Shown here: positions 16,345 to 25,379 of the stretch, one piece after another | How the letters are laid out: the number at the start of each line of letters is the position of its first letter | Position numbering within the stretch: position 1 is the stretch's first letter | Made by a program: the position numbers and the translations under genes | Notes under the pieces: model-generated | What the model was told of the DNA's origin: nothing | The model's input: the letters and a program-made list of their open reading frames with translations, nothing else | Database searches by the model: none | Origin: a virus | Virus record (IMG/VR): IMGVR_UViG_3300044732_000656 | Location: 1-43,469 of that record | Reading direction: 5' to 3' (one strand) | Length of the DNA stretch: 43,469 bases

Positions 16345-18011
16345 GGATACAATCAATCGAATGGAAAAATTTCAATTCATATGGTAACGTTATTCAGAGA
16401 ATTGATTTTGATTCCGACTTAGGCGAGCTTTATTTGTTAATGGGAGGAAATGGACATGGAAAAAGTACCATATCCGAAGTGATAACCTTTGCTCTTTATG
16501 GAAGAATCGAACGCAAGAACAAAGCGGATCTACCTAATCGAATCAACAAAAATCTTTGGTGTAGAATAGTCATTAGATCTAAAAATAGAACAGTAGAAAT
16601 CGTTCGAGGAATTTCTCCTGGTCTATTCGAAGTGATAATTGACGGAACTCCTTTCGACACTTCAGGAAACACTAATGTTCAGGATTATCTAGAGTTAGAG
16701 ATATTTGATATCCCGTATCAAGTGTTCAAAAATATCATCGTTCTATCAATCAATGATTTTCGATCATTTTTAACTATGTCTCCAGGTGATAAGAGAAACA
16801 TCGTAGATAGACTATTTGGATTTACCGTCATCAATCAGATGAAGGAATCTATTAGGAATGAGCGACGAACAATTAAAGAAAGTGTCAAAACTGTCACAGA
16901 TGAGCTAGGAGTTTTAGAAGAATCCATTCAATCAATTCAAGCTAAAATCTATAACCTAGAAAAAGACAAATCCGAAGATCGAATTAAATTAGCCAAAGAA
17001 TATAGAGAGAAAATTGTTGAACTTTTAGAATCAAAGAAAAAAATTGATGAGCTTCTAGAAAAACTACGACACAAAGATCAAGAAATCAAATCTAAATTCA
17101 CGGAAAGTCGTGAAAATTCAAGCGCGTTGAGTTATGAAATCAAAACAATTGATGAAAAACTCAAATTGTACGAAAATTCACAATGTCCGACTTGTGGATC
17201 ATCACTTGAAGGTGAATCTCATCAAAATATAAAGATTGATCTAGGTTCTCTGAGAAAAACAAAAGATGACGAATTAGTACAAATCAAATCTCAGATGATG
17301 GAAATTCAAAATAATCTAGATTTGATAGGATCTAAATTGAAAGATCTCAACGAAAATTCGATTCGATCAACTCTTAGAATCAATCAATATCGATCTGAGA
17401 TAGAGAATCTTCTCAAAGAAAACAAAGAGGCGGATGCTGGATATTTGTCTCAGTTGATTCAAGAAAATCAATCAAAGATATCTGATAAGAGAAGTTCACA
17501 AGACAAGTCTCGAAGCGAGGATTCATTTTTAGAGATTGTGGAATCAGTTCTTGGTGATGATGGTGTTAAGAATTTGGCTACCAAGACTATTTTGCCAACT
17601 CTTAATCAGTCTATCATCAATATGTCTAAGCAAATACATCTGCCCTATTCTATTCGCTTCAACGAGAAGTTTGATTGCATTGTGCAATCTCTCGGAGAGG
17701 AAATCAATCCTCGAAGTATGTCAACTGGTGAAAGAAAAAAAGCAGATTTCGTTATCATCATTGCACTTCTTAAACTATTAAAGATTCGATACCCTTCGTT
17801 GAATATACTTTTTCTGGATGAAATCTTCTCTTCTGTTGATTCTGCTGGCATCTACGAAATTATTAAGATTCTAAATGAAGTGTCTAAAGAGAATCAAATA
17901 AACACATGGGTTATCAATCATACTGAGCTACCTATGGAGCTTTTCGATAAACGAGTAGAAGCCGTAAGAGAAGGAGGATTCTCTAAGCTTATCATCGAGA
18001 AGATCTCTTAA
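16341..18011 (+). CDS. 46: Recombination nuclease subunit, SbcC/Rad50-like ATPase (gp46-like)
   Basis: ABC-type ATPase that forms the resection complex with gp47. Walker A GGNGHGKS is at residues 35-42. Two coiled-coil arms flank a zinc hook, CPTCG, near residue 285. The ABC signature STGERKKADF and Walker B LNILFLDEIFSS are near the C-terminus, followed by the H-loop INHTE. Length 556 matches T4 gp46 (560). It begins four bases before the end of gene 47 (ATGA). This ends the replication block; the tail gene follows after a promoter motif. Confidence 0.94.
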   Translation: MRIQSIEWKNFNSYGNVIQRIDFDSDLGELYLLMGGNGHGKSTISEVITFALYGRIERKNKADLPNRINKNLWCRIVIRSKNRTVEIVRGISPGLFEVIIDGTPFDTSGNTNVQDYLELEIFDIPYQVFKNIIVLSINDFRSFLTMSPGDKRNIVDRLFGFTVINQMKESIRNERRTIKESVKTVTDELGVLEESIQSIQAKIYNLEKDKSEDRIKLAKEYREKIVELLESKKKIDELLEKLRHKDQEIKSKFTESRENSSALSYEIKTIDEKLKLYENSQCPTCGSSLEGESHQNIKIDLGSLRKTKDDELVQIKSQMMEIQNNLDLIGSKLKDLNENSIRSTLRINQYRSEIENLLKENKEADAGYLSQLIQENQSKISDKRSSQDKSRSEDSFLEIVESVLGDDGVKNLATKTILPTLNQSIINMSKQIHLPYSIRFNEKFDCIVQSLGEEINPRSMSTGERKKADFVIIIALLKLLKIRYPSLNILFLDEIFSSVDSAGIYEIIKILNEVSKENQINTWVINHTELPMELFDKRVEAVREGGFSKLIIEKIS

Positions 18012-18015
18012 TAAG

Positions 18016-18024
18016 GATATATAA
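18016..18024 (+). promoter_or_regulatory. Late-promoter-like motif GATATATAA
   Basis: A variant of the GATATATAG late motif, 17 bases before the ATG of the gp15-like tail gene and just after the stop of gene 46. It marks the switch from replication to structural genes. Confidence 0.5.
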
Positions 18025-18041
18025 AAAAAGCTAATCGCTTA

Positions 18042-19031
18042 ATGTCAGTATATGATCTTCATTTTAATAAAGATGATGTTGCTATCCGAAACATCCTCAT
18101 AGGATTTTTAGCAACTCTTCATGATTCCATTCACTGGTATAATCAAGTAGGTTCCGATATCACTAATCGCCGATTAGTTAAGGTTCCGTTTTATTTCAGT
18201 ACTACTGGTACCGAGCGATATCTTCAAGACAACTTTTTGAACAATATTGACTTTGACCCTGAATCAACTAAAGCTGAAGCGTTTTACAATCAAATTCCTA
18301 GAGGGATATCAGATCTTCAGGGAATAACAATCGACGGGTCATCGATTGTCAATAAATATGTTCGAATGCAACATCAACGTCAAGAACAAGATGGAACTCT
18401 TAGAACATACTCATCTGAGGCTTTTATGGTTCCTATCACGTTTTCTATGGAATGTATCATCTATACTGATTCGATCGTTGATCAACTGAAATGTACGGAA
18501 TCTATTATCAAGACGTTCTTCAAAAACAAGGTTTTTGAGGTTGATATCGCTTACACGAGAATTCCTTGTCTGGCTGTTTTTTCGGATAATTATACTAACG
18601 AAAGAACCGTAGAATTCTCATTTACAGATAAGAGAGAATTCAAAACCACGTTCTCTATAGAGATTAAGTCACATATTCCTGTTTACAAAGAAGGTACTGA
18701 GATATTTGCAGGAACTACAATGGAATCTTTCGGCGGAGGACAATATCTCCCTCCTATCGTAATGGCTCCTGGTAGTAATATACTTAACACAAATACCGGA
18801 GCGCCACCTCCATCTGGATTTCCTGGAGGTGAATTTCCTTTTACTGGAGATGATGGTACACAAATCGACGGTTCCGGTGGTGCTGATTCTGGAGGTACTG
18901 GTTCTACCGGATTATATGGAACCGGGCTAATCCATTCTTATCAAGGCGGTGTGCCTAATGAACCTGCATGGCCAATAACTCGTCCATCATTACTTCCACC
19001 GGATGGAGGAGCTACCAGTTATATTCCATGA
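18042..19031 (+). CDS. 15: Tail sheath stabiliser / tail terminator (gp15-like)
   Basis: Residues 1-215 match the pattern of T4 gp15, which caps the tail tube and sheath and joins the tail to the head. I see RRLVKVPFYFSTTGTERYL, comparable to the gp15 stretch around IRVPITYASKEH, then MVPITFSMECIIYTDSIVDQ and a run of beta strands ending FSIEIKSHIPVY. The C-terminal ~110 residues are a Gly/Pro-rich low-complexity tail (PPPSGFPGGEFPFTGDDGTQ), also seen in gp15, where the end is Pro-rich. Length 329 versus 272 in T4. Hand alignment only. Confidence 0.65.
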   Translation: MSVYDLHFNKDDVAIRNILIGFLATLHDSIHWYNQVGSDITNRRLVKVPFYFSTTGTERYLQDNFLNNIDFDPESTKAEAFYNQIPRGISDLQGITIDGSSIVNKYVRMQHQRQEQDGTLRTYSSEAFMVPITFSMECIIYTDSIVDQLKCTESIIKTFFKNKVFEVDIAYTRIPCLAVFSDNYTNERTVEFSFTDKREFKTTFSIEIKSHIPVYKEGTEIFAGTTMESFGGGQYLPPIVMAPGSNILNTNTGAPPPSGFPGGEFPFTGDDGTQIDGSGGADSGGTGSTGLYGTGLIHSYQGGVPNEPAWPITRPSLLPPDGGATSYIP

Positions 19032-19035
19032 CCTT

Positions 19036-19044
19036 GATATATAG
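19036..19044 (+). promoter_or_regulatory. Late-promoter motif GATATATAG
   Basis: Sits 21 bases before the ATG at 19066, right after the stop of the gp15-like gene. It starts the series of tagged small genes. Confidence 0.6.
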
Positions 19045-19065
19045 AAAAAATACGAAAATCTCCAA

Positions 19066-19848
19066 ATGGGCCTAAAATCATACGAACAATTCTTGAGTGA
19101 GAATTTGATTGGTGCATATTCATATTATGGCCAAGGTTCTCTTTTCCCGATCGTTAGTAAATTAGCTAATGAAGGAAAGAACGCTCAACAAATATACTTA
19201 TATCTCACATCTCTTGGTATCGATGAAGAAAGAAAACGAAAAGTAATTTCACAAGTATTTCTAAATGAATCTATTGATATCAACTTTGACGAAATATCGG
19301 ATATCAACGAAGGTTTGTTTGAAGATGATGTTGAAGATTTAATTTCTGCGGATTCTAAGGATTTAGCTAAAGGGATTGACCCTAAAAAAGCTAAACCGGA
19401 TGATGATGTTAAGGCCGCTCTAGATAAACTCAAATCTGATGATGAGAGTGAAGATAAGAAAAAAGATGATGAATCGGCAGAGGGTGAGGATGATACTAAA
19501 ATACAAGCTCTTAAATCTGCCCTTAAAGACGCAGAGAAATTAGAGAAAATCAAAAAGATATTATCTGAAGCTCTAGAAATGGACATTGATGGAATAGAAG
19601 ATGAGATTCTTTCCGATGTTCTTGGATATCATTTAGAGGAAAAACTATCTCCGGCGGAAAGAGATAAATTGAAAGATTCTGATTTCATTTTCCCTAGTAA
19701 TCGATCATGGCCAATTCATGATAAAAAACACGCTACAACCGCGCTAGTTTGGGCTACTTGGCCTCAATATAAAGACCTTAAGAAACAGATAGTTGCTTCC
19801 GTTTTGAAGAAATATCCTGAGCTTAAAGGAGTTGGCGCTGCTAAATAA
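19066..19848 (+). CDS. Tagged head protein with DUF6582-like C-terminus
   Basis: A 260-residue protein starting MGLKSYEQFLSEN, a variant of the capsid-targeting tag. More gp21-type sites follow in FLNES (about residue 67) and INEGLF (about residue 82). Residues 95-150 are very acidic/lysine-rich (KKKDDESAEGEDDTK). The C-terminal 60 residues (FIFPSNRSWPIHDKKHA, then VASVLKKYPEL) match a small domain common in phage head-region proteins, probably DUF6582. It may be an internal or core protein that is trimmed at several sites. Preceded by a late promoter. Confidence 0.75.
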   Translation: MGLKSYEQFLSENLIGAYSYYGQGSLFPIVSKLANEGKNAQQIYLYLTSLGIDEERKRKVISQVFLNESIDINFDEISDINEGLFEDDVEDLISADSKDLAKGIDPKKAKPDDDVKAALDKLKSDDESEDKKKDDESAEGEDDTKIQALKSALKDAEKLEKIKKILSEALEMDIDGIEDEILSDVLGYHLEEKLSPAERDKLKDSDFIFPSNRSWPIHDKKHATTALVWATWPQYKDLKKQIVASVLKKYPELKGVGAAK

Positions 19849-19876
19849 GAGGAAAACCAAAAAACATCATATATCA

Positions 19877-21457
19877 ATGACAAATCTCAAAAAAATCATG
19901 GAATCTTCGGCTCTTAAGGAAAGATTCTCTAAGCTTCTTCAAAGCCTAGACAAAACTAATACTTCTAAAATGATCATTGAAAGGCATTACGCTAAAATCG
20001 CCTCTCTTGAACTAGCCGAAGGATCATCTGACATCTTTAATGAGCTTAAGAATATAGGAGTTGAGCAAAGCAAAGATCGCCACGCGATTCTATCAGCCTC
20101 TATCAATGAACAAAAGACTCGAGTAGCTGATCAATTTCTTCTTAAAAGAATTGAAATCCTAGAATCCGCTATCAAAGAATTGAATGCTTATTCATGGATG
20201 AATTCGATAGGCGCTTTCATTAAAGAGAGTGAAGATTTTCTTCGTCGAAATGAAACACTCATCTTGATCGAAAGAGTTATTTTTGATCTCGAGATGGACA
20301 AAAACAAATCTTATTTCTCTAAGGCTATTACTCAATTGAGAGAATGTTCAGAATCAGATAATCCAGTCATTTCGATTGTAGAAACCACTAGCGAATATAA
20401 ATGGATTCCTCTAGTAAAGAGACTTCATGAGTATGCATCTAAGCTGAAAGGCTCTATCGGAGGAGAAAATCCTAATTTCCAAGTTTCAAAAATCTACTCA
20501 CCAGTAGTTGCAATCGACGAAAATAAATTCGTTTTTGTTTCTTCCGGAAAGATCTTTGAATTAGATGGAACGTCTCTATCCGAGTCAGATCATCAATTGA
20601 ATGATTCTATTAAATCCCTTGTTACTATTGCAGAATCTGCAAAATTCACTAACAAAGGAATGCGAATTTATCCCAACACAAATTCCGTTCTTGATCTAGA
20701 ATTCGGTGAAAATGTAATCATCAAACTTAACAATAAGGTGGTTGAATCAAATCAAATAGAAAATCATTTGATGGCCGGTGGTTTTGTGAAAATGGGAGAA
20801 ACTGGAAAACTGGCTTTCATTTCTCAAGCAATCAACGAAGGATCGAAAATCAAAGAGATTGATTTTGGATATAGAATAACCTCATCTATTTTTGAAGGAC
20901 TTTCCGCGACAATCTTCAATATTGAAGATAAGATCTTCATACAGAAGGTTAATCGAGGAATGAAGGAAAATACTTTAATTGAGGCTCAAAGTGCAGAAGA
21001 TGCAGTAAAGATCGTGAAGGATTTTATGAATTATGACATCTCAAATTCGCTTACTCATCTTCTAGAAAATGAAAAAGCCGAAACTACTCGTAGAGAAAAA
21101 GAAGTTAATAAGATTGAATCAAGAATTAAGTTTTTGATGGAATCTCTTAGCGATCTAGAATCTATCGCAAAAATCAATGGATTACAAGATTCTGCACATA
21201 TCAAGAAGGCTAAATCACTCCTCGAAAATCAAATCGAAGATCAGAATCGAATGTTATCTAAATTCGATCTGATTAAAGAATCACATTGTGTTCCTGGAAA
21301 GGAGTACACCATCAACGATAAGCTTTACGTATATCAAGGAGAGACTGATGGAATTCATATCTTCAATACAAAAGAAGGTGATGAACCTATCGAAATGTCC
21401 GACGAAGAATACAATAAAGCCTGTGATGCAGGAAAGATTATCGCTTACAAGAAATAA
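19877..21457 (+). CDS. Large hypothetical head-region protein with a PGKEY domain
   Basis: About 526 residues from the ATG at 19877 (MTNLKKIMESS); the ORF is open from 19832 but that start lies inside the previous gene. The N-terminal 150 residues are helical with protease-like cut sites (LAEGSS, IMESS). The middle is beta-rich (VVAIDENKFVFVSSGKIFEL), and a coiled coil lies around residues 405-460. The last ~60 residues (VPGKEYTIND, then YQGETDGIHIFN) are paralogous to the tagged protein at 25380-25697. That link suggests a head or cargo role. No overall family recognised. A strong hairpin follows. Confidence 0.75.
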   Translation: MTNLKKIMESSALKERFSKLLQSLDKTNTSKMIIERHYAKIASLELAEGSSDIFNELKNIGVEQSKDRHAILSASINEQKTRVADQFLLKRIEILESAIKELNAYSWMNSIGAFIKESEDFLRRNETLILIERVIFDLEMDKNKSYFSKAITQLRECSESDNPVISIVETTSEYKWIPLVKRLHEYASKLKGSIGGENPNFQVSKIYSPVVAIDENKFVFVSSGKIFELDGTSLSESDHQLNDSIKSLVTIAESAKFTNKGMRIYPNTNSVLDLEFGENVIIKLNNKVVESNQIENHLMAGGFVKMGETGKLAFISQAINEGSKIKEIDFGYRITSSIFEGLSATIFNIEDKIFIQKVNRGMKENTLIEAQSAEDAVKIVKDFMNYDISNSLTHLLENEKAETTRREKEVNKIESRIKFLMESLSDLESIAKINGLQDSAHIKKAKSLLENQIEDQNRMLSKFDLIKESHCVPGKEYTINDKLYVYQGETDGIHIFNTKEGDEPIEMSDEEYNKACDAGKIIAYKK

Positions 21458-21468
21458 ATCAAGGATAA

Positions 21469-21504
21469 AAAGACAATGAACTCATTAAAGAGTTCATTGT
21501 CTTT
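21469..21504 (+). terminator. Perfect 15-bp hairpin, terminator-like
   Basis: The arms AAAGACAATGAACTC (21469-21483) and its exact reverse complement (21490-21504) enclose the loop ATTAAA. The stem has A-tracts on the left and T's on the right, so it could terminate on either strand. The following T-run is short, so RNA end protection is an alternative. Confidence 0.6.
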
Positions 21505-21521
21505 AATCAAAAAACTCAAAT

Positions 21522-21767
21522 ATGAAAACTCATATACCATCTTTCGATCAATTCATAAACGAATCAAATGAATCTATGAATGAAGCTAAAGAGGATTTCG
21601 TTTCTGCATCGATGATTAAACCGGATAAAGATCTTCGAAAAGGACAAATTGTAAAAGTTGATGCTCTTGAATATACGCAAAGCGGTGACAAAGATTTGGT
21701 TTCTATCATTAGACCTGATGGAAAAAAAGCCAAAACATTGAAAGGCAATTTGTCTGTTAAAATCTGA
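21522..21767 (+). CDS. Small tagged protein with SH3-like domain
   Basis: An 81-residue protein starting MKTHIPSFDQFINES, tag class MKTHIP, predicted cut after INE before Ser15. A second tag-like cut, MNEAK, lies near residue 22. The rest (LRKGQIVKVDALEYTQSGDK, then IIRPDGKKAKTL) reads as a five-strand SH3/KOW-like barrel, similar in style to parts of the proteins at 23814 and 30502. Such a barrel may bind nucleic acid or protein; this is inference. It follows the hairpin at 21469. Confidence 0.75.
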   Translation: MKTHIPSFDQFINESNESMNEAKEDFVSASMIKPDKDLRKGQIVKVDALEYTQSGDKDLVSIIRPDGKKAKTLKGNLSVKI

Positions 21768-21802
21768 TCTAATGAATGTTCATAAAAAGAAGAAATTCTT
21801 GA

Positions 21803-22162
21803 ATGTTATATGTTAAATCAAGAGAGCTATACGAAGAAATTTGCATATCTCTAGAAAAAAAGGAGTTAACTCCTAAAGCAATTACAATGCTAATTTTGAT
21901 TGCCGAGCGAGCTAATCAAAAATTGAAATACAATAATCCTCAAGATAAAGAAGATTGTATCGGTTTTGCGCTTCTAGACCTTTTTAAGTATTGGGATAGA
22001 TTCAATCCAGAGAAAACTACAAACGCCTTTGCTTATTATACACAATTAGCAAAGCATGGATACGCAAAAGGATGGAATAAACTTTATCCAGGCAAATACA
22101 AAGGAACTCTTTCATTAGAAGGGAGTCGAAGCTCGGATTCTGAAGGGATCTACTCTGTATAA
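21803..22162 (+). CDS. 55: Late transcription sigma factor (gp55-like)
   Basis: A 119-residue protein whose middle matches T4 gp55. ITMLILIAERANQKLKY parallels the gp55 stretch IGLAIMLIAEGLSKRF, and FNPEKTTNAFAYYTQLAKHG parallels [20 protein letters not shown]. gp55 directs host RNA polymerase to late promoters (TATAAATA in T4). Here it would recognise GATATATAG, which is found before head genes in this window. The protein is shorter than T4 gp55 (185), and the hydrophobic clamp-binding tail (LDFLYE in T4) is not visible. So clamp coupling may be absent or carried by another protein. It lies within the tagged cargo genes. Confidence 0.75.
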   Translation: MLYVKSRELYEEICISLEKKELTPKAITMLILIAERANQKLKYNNPQDKEDCIGFALLDLFKYWDRFNPEKTTNAFAYYTQLAKHGYAKGWNKLYPGKYKGTLSLEGSRSSDSEGIYSV

Positions 22163-22177
22163 TAAAAACGTCAATCT

Positions 22178-22507
22178 ATGAAAAACCTGTTCACATTTAG
22201 TCAATTCTTAAATGAAGCTCAAGCTCCTAAAATGTATTACACCGATCATGACAGAGGAATTGTGATTGCTTTATTCTTCGATCAATCAATGATGAAAAAT
22301 AATCAAAAGTCTCTATGGGATAAGGTTATTAAGATCATCGAAAATTCTGATTGTACGTTTGTAGACTACGGAGTAACACAAAACTCATGTGAAATGGTTT
22401 GTTATGGTAGTTCTCTGGATCCATCAGAACCTATTAAAATGATCAATGATGGATTGTCAAAGATTAAGAACACTTTCACGGCGTCTGAAGTTTATTTTAA
22501 CGGATAA
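22178..22507 (+). CDS. Small protein with capsid-targeting tag
   Basis: A 109-residue protein starting MKNLFTFSQFLNEA, predicted cut after LNE before Ala14. The mature part (MYYTDHDRGIVIALFFDQSM, then YGVTQNSCEMVCYGSS) is a compact alpha/beta sequence that I do not recognise; it might be a ferredoxin-like fold. It starts 15 bases after the sigma-factor stop. Confidence 0.75.
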   Translation: MKNLFTFSQFLNEAQAPKMYYTDHDRGIVIALFFDQSMMKNNQKSLWDKVIKIIENSDCTFVDYGVTQNSCEMVCYGSSLDPSEPIKMINDGLSKIKNTFTASEVYFNG

Positions 22508-22528
22508 ATATCAACAACAATTCATCGA

Positions 22529-23194
22529 TTGAAGAATCTCAAAACATATGCCGATTTTCTAAAGGAGAATGTGATGGCCATACAAAGGACATCTATTGAT
22601 AATCCAGAAGGAACTGTAACTCCTATAATAGGAGAAGAGGATGTTGATGAGTACATGTTCTTTCAAAATCTGAAAATGATTCAAGAATGCGTAAATTCTA
22701 TGCTTTCAATGGATCCAAAACGAGTTAATGCAATTTTAAGAGATGGTCACGCCTGGGCAACTGATCATATTTCTACGTCCAAAGACGATATTGAAGAGGT
22801 TGCTGGATTTCTGAAAGGTCGTGTTACAGAAAATCTCGACGAAGCAAAAATATCAAGCTTTAATCGAATTTTATCAATGTCACCTGAATGGTGGATTGCT
22901 TGGAAACAGGAGAATAAGAATAAAGGGTATGAATTCAAAAAGGATGCATTCTCTAAGACTTATGAAGTAAGTAAAGATGGAAAAATTCTTTTTGTTTTTG
23001 ATTATGGAAGGAATAAGATCTTCACTAACCAAGATCCTAGCACTTACATTCTAGATTCTCCTCTTACACAATCTGAATTGAATGATATTACGAAGAAGGC
23101 TGATAAAATGTATCAATCAAGCACAGATTCTAATGATTCTGAATCTGATCAAGATGAGGACGCTACGAAAAAATCAACTAGCGAAGAAGAATGA
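22529..23194 (+). CDS. Tagged protein with TTG start and several cut sites
   Basis: A 221-residue protein. The TTG at 22529 is chosen because the codons right after it spell KNLKTYADFLKEN, the conserved tag; the first downstream ATG (22573) would remove it. A second site, NLDEAK, lies near residue 103. After it comes a Trp-rich domain (SMSPEWWIAWKQENKNKGYE, then FVFDYGRNKIFTNQDP). The C-terminus is acidic and Ser-rich. Two domains may be released by the maturation protease. Function unknown. The stop overlaps the next ATG. Confidence 0.75.
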   Translation: MKNLKTYADFLKENVMAIQRTSIDNPEGTVTPIIGEEDVDEYMFFQNLKMIQECVNSMLSMDPKRVNAILRDGHAWATDHISTSKDDIEEVAGFLKGRVTENLDEAKISSFNRILSMSPEWWIAWKQENKNKGYEFKKDAFSKTYEVSKDGKILFVFDYGRNKIFTNQDPSTYILDSPLTQSELNDITKKADKMYQSSTDSNDSESDQDEDATKKSTSEEE

Positions 23195-23814
23195 AAACTC
23201 ACATACCTAAATTCGAAGAATTTATCAATGAAGCGATGAAATTTCAATTCGCTGATAAATCATTTCATACGATCAAAAAGGGAACTAAGCTTAGTCTTTC
23301 AGATGCTGCCAAAAGCGAATATGCATCTACAAAGCCGCATATGAAAAAAATCCTCGATGATCCTTTCACTTTTGATTCTATGGCCGGAGGTGCTCTTAGA
23401 GTCATTGGATCTGACAGAGATTCATATATCATAGATTCATCTCGTTTTATTGTTAATGAAAGTGAACTCTATGAAATGGACATAAATGATCCAATTCTCA
23501 TGGCTATTCGAGCTTCTAAAGAAGATAGAAAGAAAGCAGTAACAGCTCAGAAAGAGAGAATGAAAAAGAGAGTTTACGGAAAGAAGAGAGAAGCTTTAGA
23601 AGATCAACTATGGGACATATCACGAGATCTTAAAGACGCTTATGCTGAAAGAAGAAATATCTATGACGATATGGAAGCTGAAGCCGGAGAAAAGGGAAAT
23701 GCATGGTCAGATGACGATGCAAATCGTTATGGAAGTCGTCTTAATCTCGTCGATGACGAAATTGAAGGACTTCTAAAGAGAAGAAATGCAATTGAAATTA
23801 AACTAGCATACTAA
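23191..23814 (+). CDS. Tagged protein with basic coiled coil
   Basis: A 207-residue protein starting MKTHIPKFEEFINEA, predicted cut after INE before Ala15. Residues 20-95 are mixed alpha/beta (FADKSFHTIKKGTKLSLSDA). From about residue 105 it becomes a basic coiled coil (EDRKKAVTAQKERMKKRVYG, then AYAERRNIYDD). A basic, helical, packaged protein could bind DNA in the capsid as T4 internal proteins do; this is inference. ATGA overlap upstream and TAATG overlap downstream. Confidence 0.75.
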   Translation: MKTHIPKFEEFINEAMKFQFADKSFHTIKKGTKLSLSDAAKSEYASTKPHMKKILDDPFTFDSMAGGALRVIGSDRDSYIIDSSRFIVNESELYEMDINDPILMAIRASKEDRKKAVTAQKERMKKRVYGKKREALEDQLWDISRDLKDAYAERRNIYDDMEAEAGEKGNAWSDDDANRYGSRLNLVDDEIEGLLKRRNAIEIKLAY

Positions 23815-24704
23815 TGAGAAACCTGAGAACCTACGAACAATTCTTAGTAGAAGCAACTCCGAATTATACATTTGATGGATGTCAATTAAAAGTTGGTGAT
23901 TATGTAACATCTCTTGATGGTTACTCAGGAATGATAATTTCTAAAGAAACATCAAACGGAAAGGTTGTTTTTAGAGACAATAAAGGAGTTATGCATGTTT
24001 GCGAATCTCAATACATGGTTCTTCACGATGAAATGAATGAAGGTCTTCAATGGTGGGAAGTTACAAAAGGTGTTTTAGCTTCCGATATGATTAAAGCCGG
24101 AGATATATCCGGTGGAGGTGTTCGAATGGGTGGTTCAGTCTTCAGTAATTGGAGAAAAGGAATTTCATCTAAAATGAATGAATTCAAAAAGTCAGAAAGA
24201 TTCCTAGAATATAAGAAAGTGGCCGAGAAATTAGCTGACAAACTTAATTCTGATTCTGATCTTAAGTCTAAATTAGATGAACTTTCAAAATATCCAAGTT
24301 CATCTTCTATGATGCCTTTAGGAAAACGACAATCTAAAAATCTATCAAAGGGATTAACAGAAAGATCCAAATTGATGAGAGAGATTGCCAAGTATGTGAG
24401 AGGAAAGCTTGATGAGGATGAAGTTAGCTACATACAAGAAATCAATAAGATTCTTAAAGGTTCTCCTCTAGTTTCGGAAGAGACTGGAGATGTTCAAAAT
24501 CCTCTTGCACAAACCGCGGAAATTACACGAGATCCTCAAAACGTAAACGCAAAAAATACTTCACTTAACACAGACCCTAAGAGAACTTTGGGAACAGGAA
24601 CTTATACATCAACATGGCATGATGTAAGACCGGATGTTAAGGGAGCTTGGAATTCTACTGACTCTGCATCCGGAGGAACAGTTCCGGTTTACTCAGGAAA
24701 TTAA
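23814..24704 (+). CDS. Tagged protein with SH3-like domain and disordered C-terminus
   Basis: A 296-residue protein starting MRNLRTYEQFLVEA, predicted cut after LVE before Ala14. Residues 20-65 (KVGDYVTSLDGYSGMIISKE, then VVFRDNKGVMHV) look like an SH3/KOW-type barrel. A further cut site, MNEGLQ, is near residue 75. The middle is helical, and the last 70 residues are Thr/Ser/Asn-rich and probably disordered (GTGTYTSTWHD). No enzyme motif seen. Likely head cargo or core protein. Confidence 0.75.
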   Translation: MRNLRTYEQFLVEATPNYTFDGCQLKVGDYVTSLDGYSGMIISKETSNGKVVFRDNKGVMHVCESQYMVLHDEMNEGLQWWEVTKGVLASDMIKAGDISGGGVRMGGSVFSNWRKGISSKMNEFKKSERFLEYKKVAEKLADKLNSDSDLKSKLDELSKYPSSSSMMPLGKRQSKNLSKGLTERSKLMREIAKYVRGKLDEDEVSYIQEINKILKGSPLVSEETGDVQNPLAQTAEITRDPQNVNAKNTSLNTDPKRTLGTGTYTSTWHDVRPDVKGAWNSTDSASGGTVPVYSGN

Positions 24705-24716
24705 AAAAACAAAACA

Positions 24717-25061
24717 ATGAAAAAACTTAAAACATTTCAAGAATTCCTTAACGAAAACCTAAACGAGGCAAAACTTGATTGGTATACATTCGATGAGGAA
24801 TTTGACATTTATCCTTTCGTTCAATCTAAATTAGGCGATAAAATCGAAACGGTAGATGGAGATGAAGCAGATCAATCGACATTCAATCAAATCGTTCAAA
24901 AAATCAAAAAACTAGCGCCCGAACAAAAGAAAGTAAAGCATCCGAAAATCGGTGAAATTGGTTCTGTTTGGGAAATTCCAGGTGAATGGATAATGATTGA
25001 TTCTGGTGAATCTGGAGCGGCATATGAAGTTTACAAAAAAGACGGAATTAAAGATCTTTGA
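24717..25061 (+). CDS. Small protein with capsid-targeting tag
   Basis: A 114-residue protein starting MKKLKTFQEFLNEN with a second tandem site, LNEAK, so the cut probably falls before Ala19. The mature part is acidic at first (YTFDEEFDIYPFVQSK) and ends in a beta-rich stretch (IGSVWEIPGEWIMIDSGESG). No known family recognised. The A-rich leader has no Shine-Dalgarno sequence. The stop (25059-25061) is one base from the next ATG. Confidence 0.75.
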   Translation: MKKLKTFQEFLNENLNEAKLDWYTFDEEFDIYPFVQSKLGDKIETVDGDEADQSTFNQIVQKIKKLAPEQKKVKHPKIGEIGSVWEIPGEWIMIDSGESGAAYEVYKKDGIKDL

Positions 25062-25062
25062 T

Positions 25063-25338
25063 ATGTACTTCAAGACTTTTAGCGAATTTCTTAATGAGAG
25101 TTCTATTGATATATCATCTATTGATGAAAGTACTCAACAATTACACGATGATATCACAAAGGCTGCAATTAAAGCCGAAATCAAAGCTACTCAAATTCTT
25201 CCGGTTCGAAAAGGAAAAACTTTCGAAATTGAATTTGGATCTAATGTGAATTTGAAATCAGCTGAAGATCTAGCCGCAAATTTGAAAGGTATGGGTCATT
25301 CCGTGACGATGAAAGGAACTAAAATGATCGTAGAATAA
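25063..25338 (+). CDS. Small protein with capsid-targeting tag
   Basis: About 91 residues from the ATG at 25063 (MYFKTFSEFLNES). The frame is open further upstream, but that part lies inside the previous gene and lacks the tag. Predicted cut after LNE before Ser13, with a later IDES site. The mature part (FEIEFGSNVNLKSAEDLAAN, then GHSVTMKGTKMIVE) resembles a small alpha/beta fold. No family recognised. Confidence 0.75.
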   Translation: MYFKTFSEFLNESSIDISSIDESTQQLHDDITKAAIKAEIKATQILPVRKGKTFEIEFGSNVNLKSAEDLAANLKGMGHSVTMKGTKMIVE

Positions 25339-25379
25339 CGACACGATCAATTAAGATAAATAACAAAAATCAAACACAT

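Noticed and set aside
19185-19586. Antisense open frame of 133 residues
   Set aside because: Serine-rich shadow of the acidic Lys/Asp-rich part of the tagged gene on the plus strand.
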